A stretch of 64,000 bases of DNA from Nocardioides sp. cx-173 (GCF_021117365.1 NZ_CP088262.1:3722501-3786500), one strand, 5' to 3'. Counted from the stretch's first letter, positions 1 to 9,408 are shown. The notes: a model not told the origin generated them from the letters alone. Numbers and translations: made by a program.

Positions 1-256
1 GTTCCTGGCCCAGCACCCCGGGCGCGTCTTCAGCCGCCAGCAGCTCCTGCAGGAGGTGTGGGGCTACGACTACTTCGGCGGCACCCGCACCGTCGACGTC
101 CACGTGCGGCGCCTGCGCGCCAAGCTCGGCCCCGAGAACGAGACGCTCATCGGCACCGTCCGCAACGTCGGCTACCGCTTCGTGGTCCCGGCCAAGGACA
201 AGGAGGGCGCGGCCGACGCCGCGCTCGTCGCCGAGCGCGAGGGCCAGGACGCCTGA
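1..256 (+). CDS. glnR: OmpR/PhoB-type response regulator, C-terminal part (GlnR-like)
   Basis: Only the winged-helix DNA-binding end of this regulator is inside the window; the receiver domain lies off the left edge. The recognition helix ([16 protein letters not shown]) and the wing ([10 protein letters not shown]) are clear, followed by a short charged tail. The next gene is mshD on the same strand, and glnR-mshD is the known order in mycobacteria (Rv0818-Rv0819), so the nitrogen regulator GlnR is the best guess. Another orphan OmpR-type regulator cannot be excluded without the receiver domain. The family assignment is firm; the symbol is inferred from helix sequence and neighbourhood. Confidence 0.75.
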   Translation, partial: FLAQHPGRVFSRQQLLQEVWGYDYFGGTRTVDVHVRRLRAKLGPENETLIGTVRNVGYRFVVPAKDKEGAADAALVAEREGQDA

Positions 257-305
257 GCCCACGTGCGCGAAATGCGCGCGCAGTACGGCGCTCTAGGCTG
301 GCACG

Positions 306-1115
306 ATGAGCTCGCTGGAAGAGATCGCCGCCGCGGCGGAGACCGTCGACGGCGCCGCACCGGTCGACGAGGGCACCTGGCGGGCACTGCGTCACCACCC
401 CGAGCGCGTCCAGCAGTGGGGCGACGACGACGGCTTCGCCCTGCTGGTCGGTGACGAGCTGAGCCTGGTCGTGCGCCCCGACGCCCGACGTCGCGGCGTC
501 GGTCGCCGCCTGCTCGAGCAGGTCATCTCCGAGCACGGCGACCGGTCCCTGCTCGCCTGGTCGCACGTCGACCATCCCGGCGCGGCCACCCTCGCCGCGC
601 GATACAGCTTCAAGGTGGTCCGCGCGCTCTGGGTGATGCGGCGACCGACCACCGCGGCGCTGCCCCCGCTCGCCGTACCGGACGGGGTGCGGGTGCGCTC
701 CTACGAGCCCGGCGACGCCGCCGAGGTGCTGCGGGTCAACGCGGCGGCCTTCGCGCACCACCCCGAGCAGGGCGCGATGGACGCCGACGACCTCGCGGCC
801 CGGATGGCGGAGGACTGGTTCGACCCGGCCGGGCTGCTGGTCGCCGACGCCGGCGACGGCCACCTGCTGGGCTTCCACTGGACCAAGCGCCACTCCCCCA
901 CCCTCGGCGAGGTGTACGTCGTCGGCATCGACCCGGCCGCCCAGGGCCGGGGCCTCGGCAAGGCGCTGACCCTGGCCGGTCTGCACCACCTCGCCGACGT
1001 CGACGAGGTGATCCTGTACGTCGAGTCGGACAACGCGCCCGCCGTCGCGGTCTACTCCGGCCTCGGGTTCACGCACGCCGACGCGGACACGCACGTGCAG
1101 TACCGGCGGACGTAG
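306..1115 (+). CDS. mshD: Mycothiol synthase
   Basis: MshD acetylates the cysteinyl amine of Cys-GlcN-Ins with acetyl-CoA, the last step of mycothiol synthesis in the cytosol. The 269-residue protein has two GNAT domains, as expected for MshD. The N-terminal one has a degenerate acetyl-CoA loop (PDARRRGVGRRLL, about residues 57-69). The C-terminal one is complete, with VVGIDPAAQGRGLGKAL near residues 203-219 and LYVESDNAPAVAVYSGLGF near 236-254. ATG start 49 bp after the upstream regulator gene. Length and domain order fit the family well. It marks the organism as a mycothiol-producing actinobacterium. Confidence 0.93.
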   Translation: MSSLEEIAAAAETVDGAAPVDEGTWRALRHHPERVQQWGDDDGFALLVGDELSLVVRPDARRRGVGRRLLEQVISEHGDRSLLAWSHVDHPGAATLAARYSFKVVRALWVMRRPTTAALPPLAVPDGVRVRSYEPGDAAEVLRVNAAAFAHHPEQGAMDADDLAARMAEDWFDPAGLLVADAGDGHLLGFHWTKRHSPTLGEVYVVGIDPAAQGRGLGKALTLAGLHHLADVDEVILYVESDNAPAVAVYSGLGFTHADADTHVQYRRT

Positions 1116-1133
1116 CGCCGATGCGACCCGTGA

Positions 1134-1334
1134 TCAGTGCCGGTGGCCGGGCTCGTCGCAGCGACAGCGGTCCTCGTCGATCATGTCGAACGCGATCCAA
1201 CGGCGGCACTCGTGCACATGCCGGGCACGTTGCACCAGGAATGTCACCGTGTTCTCGGCGGCGGAGGTCTCGTGCCCGCAGCTAGGGCAGCGATCCTGCG
1301 CCAGGCGCCGGTGGACCCTCCCGATGACGCGCAT
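1134..1334 (-). CDS. Small Cys/His-rich protein, possible zinc ribbon
   Basis: A 66-residue open frame, convergent with mshD. It has a CPSCGHE knuckle near residue 17, a single Cys in the middle and a C-terminal CRCDEPGH motif, a spacing that could bind zinc. No family is recognised. The N-terminus (MRVIGRVHRRLAQD) is basic. The Cys/His pattern argues for a real gene; against it are the short length and no clear Shine-Dalgarno sequence. The role is unknown; it could equally be spurious. Confidence 0.4.
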   Translation of the reverse strand: MRVIGRVHRRLAQDRCPSCGHETSAAENTVTFLVQRARHVHECRRWIAFDMIDEDRCRCDEPGHRH

Positions 1335-1389
1335 GCCTCACGGTAGAAGCCACGTGCGAGGTCCGTCGTACCCCGATCTGGGTATCTCC

Positions 1390-1602
1390 TCAGTCACGAC
1401 GGAACAGCAGGTACCCACAGCCGCACATGCTCGCGGCCCACATCAGCAGCACGGGGACGTCGCCGGTGTTGATGCCGTGGTAGACGTCGAAAGCGAAGAT
1501 CTGGCGACCGGCCCAGGGGCCATGGCCCGCGACCAGGAGCAGAGCGAGCGCCGAGATCACCAGCGCCAGCAGGACGACGACCGCCCGGTCGGCGGGCCGC
1601 AT
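1390..1602 (-). CDS. Small two-helix membrane protein
   Basis: A 70-residue protein with two predicted membrane helices (about residues 8-27 and 50-66) and a short positively charged C-terminus (FRRD). Its ATG begins directly next to the ygfZ stop codon, so it is probably the last gene of the nitrobindin-fur-ygfZ operon. It has no recognised family. The position and hydrophobic pattern support a real gene; function is unknown. Confidence 0.6.
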   Translation of the reverse strand: MRPADRAVVVLLALVISALALLLVAGHGPWAGRQIFAFDVYHGINTGDVPVLLMWAASMCGCGYLLFRRD

Positions 1603-2544
1603 CTAGCGGCGGGGCCGGACGTGCAGGCCGATCTCGGGGTCGACGACCATCTCCTGGGCGGCCGGCATCGAGTCCGTGGTCAAGGTGGCGTCGAGGTCGA
1701 CGTTGCGCTTGACCAGGCCCAGCGCGATCGGCCCGAGCTCGTGGTGGCGGGCGGAGGTGCCGACGAAGCCGACGGGCTTGTCACCCAGGAGCAGCTCGCT
1801 CTCGCGGACGGGCAGCCGGTTCTCGGAGCCGTCGAGGTGCAGGAGCACGAGCCGGCGCGGGGGGCGGCCGAGGGTGTGGACGCGGGCGACCGTCTCCTGG
1901 CCGCGGTAGCAGCCCTTGTCGAGGTGGACCGCCGTACCGACCCAGCCGACCTCGTTGGGGATCGTGCGGTGGTCGGTGTCGAGGCCGAAGCGCGGCTCGC
2001 CGCGCGCGATGCGCAGCGCCTCGAAGGCCCAGAGACCACAGGCCGGGCCGGCGGCCCGGGCGAAGACCTCGAGCTGGCCGCGCGGGACGAGGTGGTAGGT
2101 GCCGTCGGGGCGCCAGGTGACGGCGATGTCGGCGCTCACGTCGGTGACCTCGACGCGGGTCATGAAGACCATCCGCTCGAGGAAGCCGATAAGCGGACCG
2201 CTGGCGCCGGGCTCGGTGAACGCGGTGAAGGACTCCCCGTCGTCGACCCCGCGGAGCTCGTGCTCGACGTGGCCGGTCGGGCTCAGGATCAGCGCCTGGG
2301 TCCACACGCCGGGCTGCAGGCCGGTGAAGAACTGGGTGGTGAGGTTGTGCAGCCAGTCGAGGCGGTCGGGGCCGGAGATCCGGACGACGTCGTGGTGGGA
2401 GAGGTCGACGAAACCCTCGCCGCTCTCGAGCGTGCGCTGCTCGGTGTTGAAGGAGCCGTAGTGCGCGGCGACCGGGGCGTCGACGCCGTTGCCGGCGACC
2501 GCGCCGGGCAGCGACAGCAGGGGCGAGAGCGTGGGGCCGGTCAT
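1603..2544 (-). CDS. ygfZ: YgfZ/GcvT-like folate-binding Fe-S protein assembly factor
   Basis: YgfZ-type proteins use tetrahydrofolate to help maintain or repair certain Fe-S enzymes. The 313-residue protein has the GcvT-like fold and the family signature KGCYRGQE near residue 210, including the conserved Cys. The N-terminal section (DRLDWLHNLTTQ) matches the aminomethyltransferase-like domain, but the protein is too short for true GcvT. Its ATG overlaps the stop of the upstream Fur-family gene by 4 bp, so the two are probably translationally coupled. The pairing with an iron or zinc regulator and a heme-binding protein fits a metal/Fe-S stress role. Confidence 0.88.
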   Translation of the reverse strand: MTGPTLSPLLSLPGAVAGNGVDAPVAAHYGSFNTEQRTLESGEGFVDLSHHDVVRISGPDRLDWLHNLTTQFFTGLQPGVWTQALILSPTGHVEHELRGVDDGESFTAFTEPGASGPLIGFLERMVFMTRVEVTDVSADIAVTWRPDGTYHLVPRGQLEVFARAAGPACGLWAFEALRIARGEPRFGLDTDHRTIPNEVGWVGTAVHLDKGCYRGQETVARVHTLGRPPRRLVLLHLDGSENRLPVRESELLLGDKPVGFVGTSARHHELGPIALGLVKRNVDLDATLTTDSMPAAQEMVVDPEIGLHVRPRR

Positions 2545-2960
2545 GACTCACACCCTTCCGCACAGGTCCCGAAGACGGTCAGGTGACCCACGTCCATGGC
2601 GAAGCCATGGTCCTCGCGGAGGGTCTCGCGCAGTGAGCTCAGCACACCTGGGTCAACGGAGGTGACGCTCCCGCAATTCCTGCAGACGGTGTGGAAGTGC
2701 TCATGGTCGGTGACCGAGTGGTACGTCGGGGCGCGGTCGGACAGGTGCGCGTGGCGGACCAGCCCGAGTCCCTCGAGCACCTCCAGGGTTCGGTAGATCG
2801 TGGAGACGTTGACCGCCTCGGAGCGCCGCCGGACGTGGGCCAGCACCTGGTCGGGCGTGGCGTGGCCGAGCTCCTCGACCGCGGCCAGGATCAGCTCTCG
2901 CTGCGGGGTGAGCCGGTGCCCGCTCTCCCGCAGCCGGCTGCGCCAGTCGGCCACGCTCAC
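2541..2960 (-). CDS. Fur-family metal-dependent transcriptional regulator
   Basis: A 139-residue Fur-superfamily repressor. The N-terminal winged helix contains RLTPQRELILAAVEE and the recognition segment VNVSTIYRTLEVLEGLGLV. The metal/dimerisation half has HEHFH and the zinc-binding pair CRNCG, with a second Cys pair (C-x3-C) at the extreme C-terminus. This layout is typical of Fur/Zur/PerR proteins. The subtype (iron, zinc or peroxide) cannot be fixed from sequence alone. It sits between nitrobindin and ygfZ with 4-bp overlaps on both sides, so all three should be co-expressed. Confidence 0.88.
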   Translation of the reverse strand: MSVADWRSRLRESGHRLTPQRELILAAVEELGHATPDQVLAHVRRRSEAVNVSTIYRTLEVLEGLGLVRHAHLSDRAPTYHSVTDHEHFHTVCRNCGSVTSVDPGVLSSLRETLREDHGFAMDVGHLTVFGTCAEGCES

Positions 2961-3451
2961 CTCCTCTGCAGACGGGCCCAGGTGTGGGGCTGCAGCGCCT
3001 GGCCCATGGCCGCCATGTCGAAGGCGTAGAGCAGGTCGCCCTCGACGTTGCCGTAGAGCCGGTGGCCGCCGACGTACTCCTTGGCGGTGTGGGTGCGCAC
3101 GACGGCGTCGGTGCTGACCTCGACCTTGCCGCCCTCGGCGGCGCCGTAGTAGACCTCGACGAACCCCGTGTTGTGGGTGAGCAGCAGCTCCATCTGCCCG
3201 TCAGGCTGGCAGCGCAAGAAGCCGGTCTCCAACGCGGCGTCGCGCACCTTCTCCCCGGACTCGTCGATGATCCAGGAGCGGGAGAAGTAGTGCAGGAACG
3301 GCCGGCCGTCGTGGGTGAAGATCAGCTCCTGCCCGAACTGGAACGGCTCGATCGTCGGATAGGCGCCGTGACCGTTGCCGGCCCAGGTGCCGAGCAGCCA
3401 CGCCACCGGTCCGCACTGGGGGTGAAGGTTGTCCGGGAGTTCGAAGGCCAC
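2957..3451 (-). CDS. Nitrobindin-like heme-binding beta-barrel protein (DUF1794/FABP-like)
   Basis: A 164-residue lipocalin-like ten-strand barrel protein. It carries the nitrobindin fingerprint GTWAGNG near residue 22 (GxWxGxG) and a conserved His in the C-terminal part (VRTHTAKEY, GHRLYGN region). Bacterial nitrobindins bind ferric heme and can isomerise peroxynitrite. It heads the operon and overlaps the Fur-family gene by 4 bp. ATG start, with only 22 bp separating it from the divergent dsrE-like gene, so the two promoters must share a very short region. Confidence 0.85.
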   Translation of the reverse strand: MAFELPDNLHPQCGPVAWLLGTWAGNGHGAYPTIEPFQFGQELIFTHDGRPFLHYFSRSWIIDESGEKVRDAALETGFLRCQPDGQMELLLTHNTGFVEVYYGAAEGGKVEVSTDAVVRTHTAKEYVGGHRLYGNVEGDLLYAFDMAAMGQALQPHTWARLQRR

Positions 3452-3473
3452 CCGTCCACCTTAATGTGTGCTC

Positions 3474-3836
3474 ATGTCGCGATCACTCGTCGTCAAGGTC
3501 ACCTGCGGCGCGGAGGACGCCGAGCGCTGCAACCAGGCCTTCACCGTCGCCGCCTCGGCCGTCGCGCTCGACGTGCCCGTCTCGCTCTGGCTGACCGGGG
3601 AGGCCGCGTGGTTCGCGGTCCCGGGCCGGGCGGCGGAGTTCGCCCTTCCGCACGCGACCCCGCTCCCCGACCTGCTCGAGCTGGTGATCGACAGGGGGCG
3701 GGTGACGGTCTGCTCCCAGTGCGCCGTACGGCGCGGGCTCACCCCCGACGACCTACTGGCCGGCATCCACATCGCGGGGGCGGCGCTCTTCGCCGAGGAG
3801 ATCCTGGCGCCGGACGCGCAAGCGGTCGTCTACTGA
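3474..3836 (+). CDS. DsrE/DsrF-like family protein
   Basis: A 120-residue DsrE-like protein. The opening LVVKVTCGAEDAERCNQAFTV and the middle VSLWLTGEAAWF match the Rossmann-like DsrE fold, and CSQCAVRRG (near residue 83) carries a Cys pair at the position where sulfur-relay members keep their reactive Cys. The ATG at 3474 is preferred to the upstream in-frame GTG at 3468. The precise role, sulfur transfer or otherwise, is unknown. It is divergent from nitrobindin. Confidence 0.78.
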   Translation: MSRSLVVKVTCGAEDAERCNQAFTVAASAVALDVPVSLWLTGEAAWFAVPGRAAEFALPHATPLPDLLELVIDRGRVTVCSQCAVRRGLTPDDLLAGIHIAGAALFAEEILAPDAQAVVY

Positions 3837-3855
3837 TGTCACTACGCTCGTCCCC

Positions 3856-6075
3856 GTGAGCTCCACCCCACCACCCTCCGACGGTGAGATCGCCCGTCGC
3901 TGGCGCCGCAAGGGCCAGCCGGAGCCGACCGAGACCATCGAGCAGGCTCAGGCGCGCGCCGCGGAGATGATCTCCGCGGCGACCCACGCCGCCTCCCTGC
4001 ACCGCGCGGCCGAGCTGGCCGCGGCCGAGCAGGCCGCCGAGCGCCTGGTGGCCGAGGAGTCGGCTCGCGAGGCGTCGCTAGCCCGCGAGCGGGCCGAGCG
4101 CGCCACCTTCGAGCACGCGTCCGCCGCCGCGGTCGCGATCCAGGCGCGCGAGGCCGCCGAGCGCGCGCTCGCCGAGCACGCCGAGGCGCGGCGGGTGGCC
4201 GAGGAGGCCGCCGCCGAGGCCGCCGTACGACGGGGCGAGGCCGAGGAGGCCGCCCGGCTGGCGGCCGCCGGCACCGAGGAGGCCACCGCCGCCCGCGTCG
4301 CGGCCGAGGAGGCGGCCACCGCCGCCGCGCAGGGGCGCGAGGCCGCCGAGGCGTCCGCACGGGAGCGCGCCGAGGAGGCCGAGGCCGCCGCCACCGCCCG
4401 CGCCGCCGCCGAGGAGGCCGCGGCCACTGCCGCGCGCGCGGCCGAGGAGGCCCAGCAGGCGCGTGCCGCCGCCGAGCAGACCGCCACCCAGGCCCTGCGC
4501 GACCGGGAGGCGGCCGATCGCGTCGCCGCCGAGCAGGCCCGTCTGGCCGGCGAGGCCGCGCAGGCCCGCGTCGCCGCCGAGGAGACCGCCCGCGCCCAGA
4601 GCGAGGCCAGGTCGGCCGCTGAGCAGGCCGCGGCCGAGCAGGCCGCCGCCCGCCGCGCCGCCGACGAGGCCGCCGCGGAGCAGGCGCGTCTGGCACAGGA
4701 GGCCCACACCGCCCGCCAGGCCGCCGAAGAGACCGCGCGCCACCAGGCCGAGACCGCCTTCGCCGCCGCCGAAACCCGCCTCGCCGCCGAGCACGCCGCC
4801 CGCGTCCAGGCCGACGCCGCCGCCGACGCCGCCACCAGCGCCACCCACGCCCAGCACGCCGCCGCGGACCAGGCCGAGCAGGCCCGCCTCGCCCACGAGG
4901 CCCGCACCGCGGCCGAAGACACCGCCCGCGCCCAGAGCGAGGCCAGGGCCCTCGCCGAGCAGTCTGCCGCGGAGCAGGCCGCCGCCCGCCGCGCCGCCGA
5001 CGAGGCCGCCGCCGAGCACGCCCGCCTGGCGCAAGAGGCCCACACCGCCCGCCAGGGCGCCGAGGAGACCGCGCGCCACCAGGCCGAGACCGCCTTCGCC
5101 GCCGCCGAGACCCGCCTCGCCGCCGAGCACGCCGCCCGCGTCCAGGCCGACGCCGCCGCCGACCAGGCCGAGCAGGCCCGCCTCGCCCACGAGGCCCGCA
5201 CCGCCGCCGAGGACACCGCCCGCGCCCAGAGCGAGGCCCGGGCCCTCGCCGAGCAGGTGGCCGCCGACCAGGCCGCCGCCCGCCGCGCCGCCGACGAGGC
5301 CGCCGCGGAGCACGCCCGCCTCGCCGAGGAGGCGTCCATCGCGCGCGCCGCGGCCGAGCACGCCGCCCGGGCCCAGGCTCAGACCGCCGAGGCGAGCGCG
5401 CGGGAGCGGCTCGCCGCCGAAGAGGCCGGACGGGCCCAGGCCGCGGCGGCGAGCGAGGCGACCGCCCAGGCGACGGCGGCGCAGCACGCCGCCGCCGAGC
5501 AGGCGGAGTCGGCACGCTCGGCGCACGAGGCCCGCGCCGCCGCCGAGGCCGCCGCGCAGGAGTCCGCCCGGCTCGCGAGCGAGGCCCACGAGGCACGCGC
5601 CCAGGCCGAGGAGGCGGCGTCCGCGGCGCTCGCGGCCCGCACCGTCGCGGAGCGGGACGCCGGCGCCCACGCCGACTTGGCCCTCCAGGCCGCCTCCGAG
5701 CGTCTCGAGCTGGAGCGACAGCTCACCGCACTCACCCGCGAGGCCGCGGCAGCGGCCGAGACCCATGCCGCCGAGCTCCAGACGCTGCGGGCCCAGCTCG
5801 ACGAGGCCCTGGCCGAGGCGGCTCGCCAGGCCGGGCTGCGCGCCGAGGCCGAGCGGGCCGCCGAGAACCGGGCGATGGAGCGCAGCGCCGTCGAGGCCGC
5901 CGTACGCCGTCAGACCGAGCTGGTCGAGGAGACCCTGCGCGAGCGGCTCGAGGCCGAGCAGCGGCTCGCCGAGCTCACGCAGCAGCTGGCTGCCGACTCG
6001 GCCGAGCCCGCCGACACCCCCTACGGCGATGGCGACGACCACCAGCGCCCCCGCTGGCCTCGTCGGCGCCGCTAG
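3856..6075 (+). CDS. Giant alanine/glutamate-rich coiled-coil protein with tandem repeats
   Basis: A 739-residue protein, GTG start. After a 30-residue polar N-terminus (GEIARRWRRKG) it is almost entirely a predicted coiled coil of Ala, Glu, Arg and Gln, ending in a basic tail (RWPRRRR). Residues about 228-512 contain three near-identical repeat units; units 2 and 3 are spaced exactly 98 codons (14 heptads). There is no signal peptide or membrane segment, so it should be cytoplasmic. Such proteins can act as scaffolds or filaments, but no family is recognised. Its stop overlaps the stop of the convergent esterase gene at a CTAG. The DNA is open in other frames too, which is a GC artefact. Confidence 0.72.
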   Translation: MSSTPPPSDGEIARRWRRKGQPEPTETIEQAQARAAEMISAATHAASLHRAAELAAAEQAAERLVAEESAREASLARERAERATFEHASAAAVAIQAREAAERALAEHAEARRVAEEAAAEAAVRRGEAEEAARLAAAGTEEATAARVAAEEAATAAAQGREAAEASARERAEEAEAAATARAAAEEAAATAARAAEEAQQARAAAEQTATQALRDREAADRVAAEQARLAGEAAQARVAAEETARAQSEARSAAEQAAAEQAAARRAADEAAAEQARLAQEAHTARQAAEETARHQAETAFAAAETRLAAEHAARVQADAAADAATSATHAQHAAADQAEQARLAHEARTAAEDTARAQSEARALAEQSAAEQAAARRAADEAAAEHARLAQEAHTARQGAEETARHQAETAFAAAETRLAAEHAARVQADAAADQAEQARLAHEARTAAEDTARAQSEARALAEQVAADQAAARRAADEAAAEHARLAEEASIARAAAEHAARAQAQTAEASARERLAAEEAGRAQAAAASEATAQATAAQHAAAEQAESARSAHEARAAAEAAAQESARLASEAHEARAQAEEAASAALAARTVAERDAGAHADLALQAASERLELERQLTALTREAAAAAETHAAELQTLRAQLDEALAEAARQAGLRAEAERAAENRAMERSAVEAAVRRQTELVEETLRERLEAEQRLAELTQQLAADSAEPADTPYGDGDDHQRPRWPRRRR
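4537..5469 (+). repeat. In-frame tandem repeats, about 98-115 codons each
   Basis: Three copies start at 4537, 4882 and 5176, each opening with a GCCCG-C/T-CTGGCC-type sequence that encodes ARLA. The spacing is 345 bp, then 294 bp. The 294-bp unit equals 14 heptads, so adding or losing a unit keeps the coiled-coil register. Unit 1 differs by about 17 extra codons. The third unit diverges after its first half. Confidence 0.8.
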
Positions 6076-7118
6076 GCCGTGAGCGCCGCGCGCAGGTGGG
6101 CGGCGATCTGCGCGACCGCCGCGGGCGTGCGGCGACCCACGCCCACGACCTGCAGGAAGCCGTGGATCTGGTCGGGGAAGCGCTGCAGCGTCACCTCGAC
6201 CCCGGCCTCGGAGAGCCGCCGCGCGTAGGCCTCGGCCTCGTCGCGCAGCGGGTCGAACCCGGCCGTCGCGACGTACGCCGGCGCCAGGCCGGCGGGCAGC
6301 TCGGCGTGGCCCGGCGAGAGCCGCGGGTCGCGGGGGTCGACCTCCGGCGGGCGGTAGCACTCGTCGGCGAGGTCCATGAAGCGCCGGGTGAGGTAGAAGC
6401 CCTCGTCGAACATCGGGTAGCTGCGGGTGGCGTGCTCGGCATCGGTCATCGGGTAGATCAGCAGCTGGAACGCCAGGGGCAGGCCGCGCCGGGCGGCCTC
6501 CAGGGCGACCCCGGCGGCCAGGTTGCCTCCGGCGGAGTCACCGCCGACGGCCAGCCGGGCGGGGTCGCAGCCCAGCGACTCGGCGCGCTCGAGCGCCCAG
6601 TCGTAGGCGGCCAGCGCGTCGTCGTACGCGGCCGGGAACGGGTGCTCGGGCGCCAGCCGGTACTCGATCGACAGCACCCGCACCCCGGCCCGCTCGGCGA
6701 GCACCCGGCACGGCGCGTCGTGGGTGTCGAGGTCGCCGTACAGGAAGCCGCCGCCGTGGAAGAACACCAGCAGCGGCAGCGGCCCGGGCACCTCGGTCGG
6801 GGTGTAGAGCCGCGCGGGCAGACCCGCGACCGCGAGCTCGCGGACCGCACCGATCGTGGGCCGGCCCGCCACCAGCCCGGTCTGGTGCCTCAGTGCCCGG
6901 CGGCCGTCGGGGATCGGGAGGGTCTCGGCGCCGGGGACCCGTCCGAGCCGCTGCAGCCGCAGCGCCAGCTGGGTCTCGGTCGCCAGCCGCTGCCCGTCGC
7001 GCAGCACCGGCCGGCCGGCCAGGACCCGCTGCACCGGCTCCGGCAGCGCCATCGCGCCCCGCAGCGCCGCCGCCTCGAAGGCCGCTCGTGCCGCTGCCGC
7101 CGCTCCCCGTCCGCTCAC
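6072..7118 (-). CDS. Alpha/beta-hydrolase esterase, hormone-sensitive-lipase family
   Basis: A 348-residue carboxylesterase. The oxyanion-hole motif [11 protein letters not shown] lies near residue 119 and the nucleophile elbow GDSAGGN near 192. The Asp is in the [10 protein letters not shown] segment and the catalytic His in DQIHGF near 321. This is the full HSL triad. The approximately 75-residue N-terminal cap is typical of the family. Substrates are probably short-chain esters. GTG start; it is divergent from ppk with about 60 bp between the two starts. Confidence 0.88.
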   Translation of the reverse strand: MSGRGAAAAARAAFEAAALRGAMALPEPVQRVLAGRPVLRDGQRLATETQLALRLQRLGRVPGAETLPIPDGRRALRHQTGLVAGRPTIGAVRELAVAGLPARLYTPTEVPGPLPLLVFFHGGGFLYGDLDTHDAPCRVLAERAGVRVLSIEYRLAPEHPFPAAYDDALAAYDWALERAESLGCDPARLAVGGDSAGGNLAAGVALEAARRGLPLAFQLLIYPMTDAEHATRSYPMFDEGFYLTRRFMDLADECYRPPEVDPRDPRLSPGHAELPAGLAPAYVATAGFDPLRDEAEAYARRLSEAGVEVTLQRFPDQIHGFLQVVGVGRRTPAAVAQIAAHLRAALTA

Positions 7119-7152
7119 GAGGGTGGAGGGTAGCCGCCGCGCGGCACGCCTT

Positions 7153-7159
7153 GTTCACC
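7153..7159 (+). promoter_or_regulatory. Possible PHO half-site upstream of ppk
   Basis: GTTCACC, a perfect match to the actinobacterial PhoP repeat core, lies 21 bp before the ppk ATG. The neighbouring 11-nt steps match only poorly (3 of 7 positions), so this is a half-site at best. ppk is a known PhoP target in Streptomyces, which makes it worth recording. Confidence 0.35.
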
Positions 7160-7180
7160 CGACGGTGGCACACTGCAGGG

Positions 7181-9406
7181 ATGCCTCTCGAGATCGTCCC
7201 GGAGCCCGTCGCGGTCGACGGCGCGAGGGCGCCCGACGACACCGACGACCAGGCCCACGCCGAGGTGGGCGCCGAGGTAAGCGCCGAGGTAAGCGGCGAC
7301 GGGGGCGACGGGGGCGACGACGTCACCTACGTCCCCGACGCGGAGACCAGGGGGGCGATCGAGCGGTTCCACGACCGGTTCCTGGACCGGGAGCTGTCGT
7401 GGCTGCACTTCAACCAGCGGGTCCTGGAGCTGGCGGAGGACGAGTCGCTGCCGCTGCTGGAGCGGGTGCGCTTCCTCGCGATCTTCACCAGCAACCTCGA
7501 CGAGTTCTTCATGGTGCGGGTGGCCGGCCTCAAGCGGCGCATCGCCGCGGGCCTCGCCGTACGTGCCGCCTCCGGGCTCATGCCGCGCGAGGTCCTGGAG
7601 CGGATCTGGACCGTGACCCGCGAGCTGACCGAGCGTCACGCGCGGCAGTTCGGCGACCACATCGTGCCCGCGCTCAAGGAGCACGACATCGAGCTGGTCC
7701 GCTGGGACGACCTCGACCGCGACGAGCAGAAGTCCTGCAAGCGGTTCTTCCGCGACCGGATCTTCCCGGTGCTGACGCCGCTGGCCGTCGACCCGGCCCA
7801 CCCGTTCCCCTACATCTCCGGGCTCTCGCTCAACCTGGCGGTGGTGCTGCGCAACCCCAAGACCGGCAAGGAGCACTTCGCCCGGGTCAAGGTGCCGCCG
7901 ATCTTCGAGCGGTTCGTGCCGCTGGGCAACGCGCGGTTCGTGCCGCTCGAGGACGTCATCGGCGCCCACCTCAAGCGGCTCTTCCCGGGCATGGAGGTGC
8001 TGGAGGCCCACACCTTCCGGGTCACTCGCAACGAGGACCTCGAGGTCGAGGAGGACGACGCCGAGAACCTGCTGGCGGCGTTGGAGAAGGAGCTGCTGCG
8101 CCGCCGCTTCGGCCCGCCCGTGCGGCTCGAGGTCGAGGAGTCCATCACTCCCTCGGTGCTCGAGCTGCTGGTCTCCGAGCTCGGGGTGTCCGACGAGGAG
8201 GTCTTCCGCCTGCCCGGGCCGCTGGACCTGCGCGGGCTGCACAGCATCGCCGACCTGAGCCACGAGGACCTGAAGTTCCCCGCCTTCGTGCCCACCACCC
8301 ACTTCCGGCTGGCGGAGGTGGAGTCCGCGGCACCGGTCGACGTCTTCAAGGCGACCCGGCGCCACGACGTACTGCTGCACCACCCCTACGACTCGTTCGC
8401 CACGTCGGTGCAGCGCTTCATCGAGCAGGCCGCCGCCGACCCGCAGGTCCTCGCGATCAAGCAGACGCTCTACCGCACCTCCGGCGACTCCCCCATCATC
8501 GACGCCCTGGTCGACGCCGCCGAGGCCGGCAAGCAGGTGCTGGTGATCGTCGAGATCAAGGCCCGCTTCGACGAGCAGGCCAACATCCGCTGGGCGCGCA
8601 AGCTGGAGCAGGCCGGCTGCCACGTCGTCTATGGGCTGGTCGGGCTCAAGACCCACTGCAAGCTCTCGCTCGTGGTGCGCGACGAGCCCGAGGGGATCCG
8701 CCGCTACACCCACATCGGGACCGGCAACTACAACCCCAAGACCTCGCGGATGTATGAGGACCTGGGCCTGATCACGACCGACGGGCTGATCGGGGAGGAC
8801 GTCGCCCACCTGTTCAACAACCTCAGCGGCTGGTCGCGCAACGCGCGCTACGAGGAGCTGCTGGTCGCCCCCGACAGCGTCCGCAGCGGGCTCATCGACC
8901 AGATCTACGCCGAGATCCAGCACCACCGCGCCGGGCTGCCGGCCGGCATCCGGATGAAGGCCAACTCCGTGGTCGACGAGGCTGTCATCGACGCGCTCTA
9001 CCTCGCCTCCCAGGAAGGCGTCCCGGTGCAGCTCCTCGTGCGCGGCATCTGCGCGCTCCGGCCCGGCGTACCCGGCCTGTCGGAGCACATCGAGGTGCGC
9101 TCGATCCTCGGGCGGTTCCTGGAGCACAGCCGGGTCTACTGGTTCGAGAACGGCGGCACCCCGGTCGCCTGGATCGGGTCGGCCGACATGATGCACCGCA
9201 ACCTCGACCGCCGCGTCGAGGTGCTGGTGCGGCTGCCCGCGGCCGACAGCGTCCGCGCCATCGGGCAGCTGCTGGACCTCGCGTTCGCTCCGACCACGAG
9301 CGCCTGGGTGCTCGGCAGCGACGGACTCTGGGCTCAGAACGACGGTGAGGTACATCTCCAAGAGGCGCTCATCGAGGGCCAGCGCAGGCGGTGGAGCACG
9401 GTCTGA
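7181..9406 (+). CDS. ppk: Polyphosphate kinase 1
   Basis: PPK1 reversibly polymerises the gamma-phosphate of ATP into polyphosphate. The 741-residue protein has a disordered acidic N-terminus (residues 1-60), then the PPK N-domain ([16 protein letters not shown]). The middle carries [16 protein letters not shown]. The two catalytic PLD-like domains follow: [17 protein letters not shown] near residue 510 carries the phosphorylated His, and [17 protein letters not shown] lies near 668. The ATG at 7181 is preferred because the open frame upstream runs through the esterase promoter. It heads the phosphate block (ppk, phoU-like, pit). Confidence 0.96.
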   Translation: MPLEIVPEPVAVDGARAPDDTDDQAHAEVGAEVSAEVSGDGGDGGDDVTYVPDAETRGAIERFHDRFLDRELSWLHFNQRVLELAEDESLPLLERVRFLAIFTSNLDEFFMVRVAGLKRRIAAGLAVRAASGLMPREVLERIWTVTRELTERHARQFGDHIVPALKEHDIELVRWDDLDRDEQKSCKRFFRDRIFPVLTPLAVDPAHPFPYISGLSLNLAVVLRNPKTGKEHFARVKVPPIFERFVPLGNARFVPLEDVIGAHLKRLFPGMEVLEAHTFRVTRNEDLEVEEDDAENLLAALEKELLRRRFGPPVRLEVEESITPSVLELLVSELGVSDEEVFRLPGPLDLRGLHSIADLSHEDLKFPAFVPTTHFRLAEVESAAPVDVFKATRRHDVLLHHPYDSFATSVQRFIEQAAADPQVLAIKQTLYRTSGDSPIIDALVDAAEAGKQVLVIVEIKARFDEQANIRWARKLEQAGCHVVYGLVGLKTHCKLSLVVRDEPEGIRRYTHIGTGNYNPKTSRMYEDLGLITTDGLIGEDVAHLFNNLSGWSRNARYEELLVAPDSVRSGLIDQIYAEIQHHRAGLPAGIRMKANSVVDEAVIDALYLASQEGVPVQLLVRGICALRPGVPGLSEHIEVRSILGRFLEHSRVYWFENGGTPVAWIGSADMMHRNLDRRVEVLVRLPAADSVRAIGQLLDLAFAPTTSAWVLGSDGLWAQNDGEVHLQEALIEGQRRRWSTV

Positions 9407-9408
9407 GG

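Noticed and set aside
147..1094. Minus-strand frame antisense to mshD
   Set aside because: Shadow of the GC-rich plus-strand gene; composition dominated by Arg/Gly/Val with no domain.
3842..6360. Very long open frames on the minus strand and other frames across the coiled-coil gene (up to 760 codons)
   Set aside because: They arise from the GCC/GAG codon pattern of the plus-strand gene; the products are low-complexity Gly/Arg or Ala/Ser runs without a plausible start or family. The plus-strand frame gives heptads and a sensible N-terminus.
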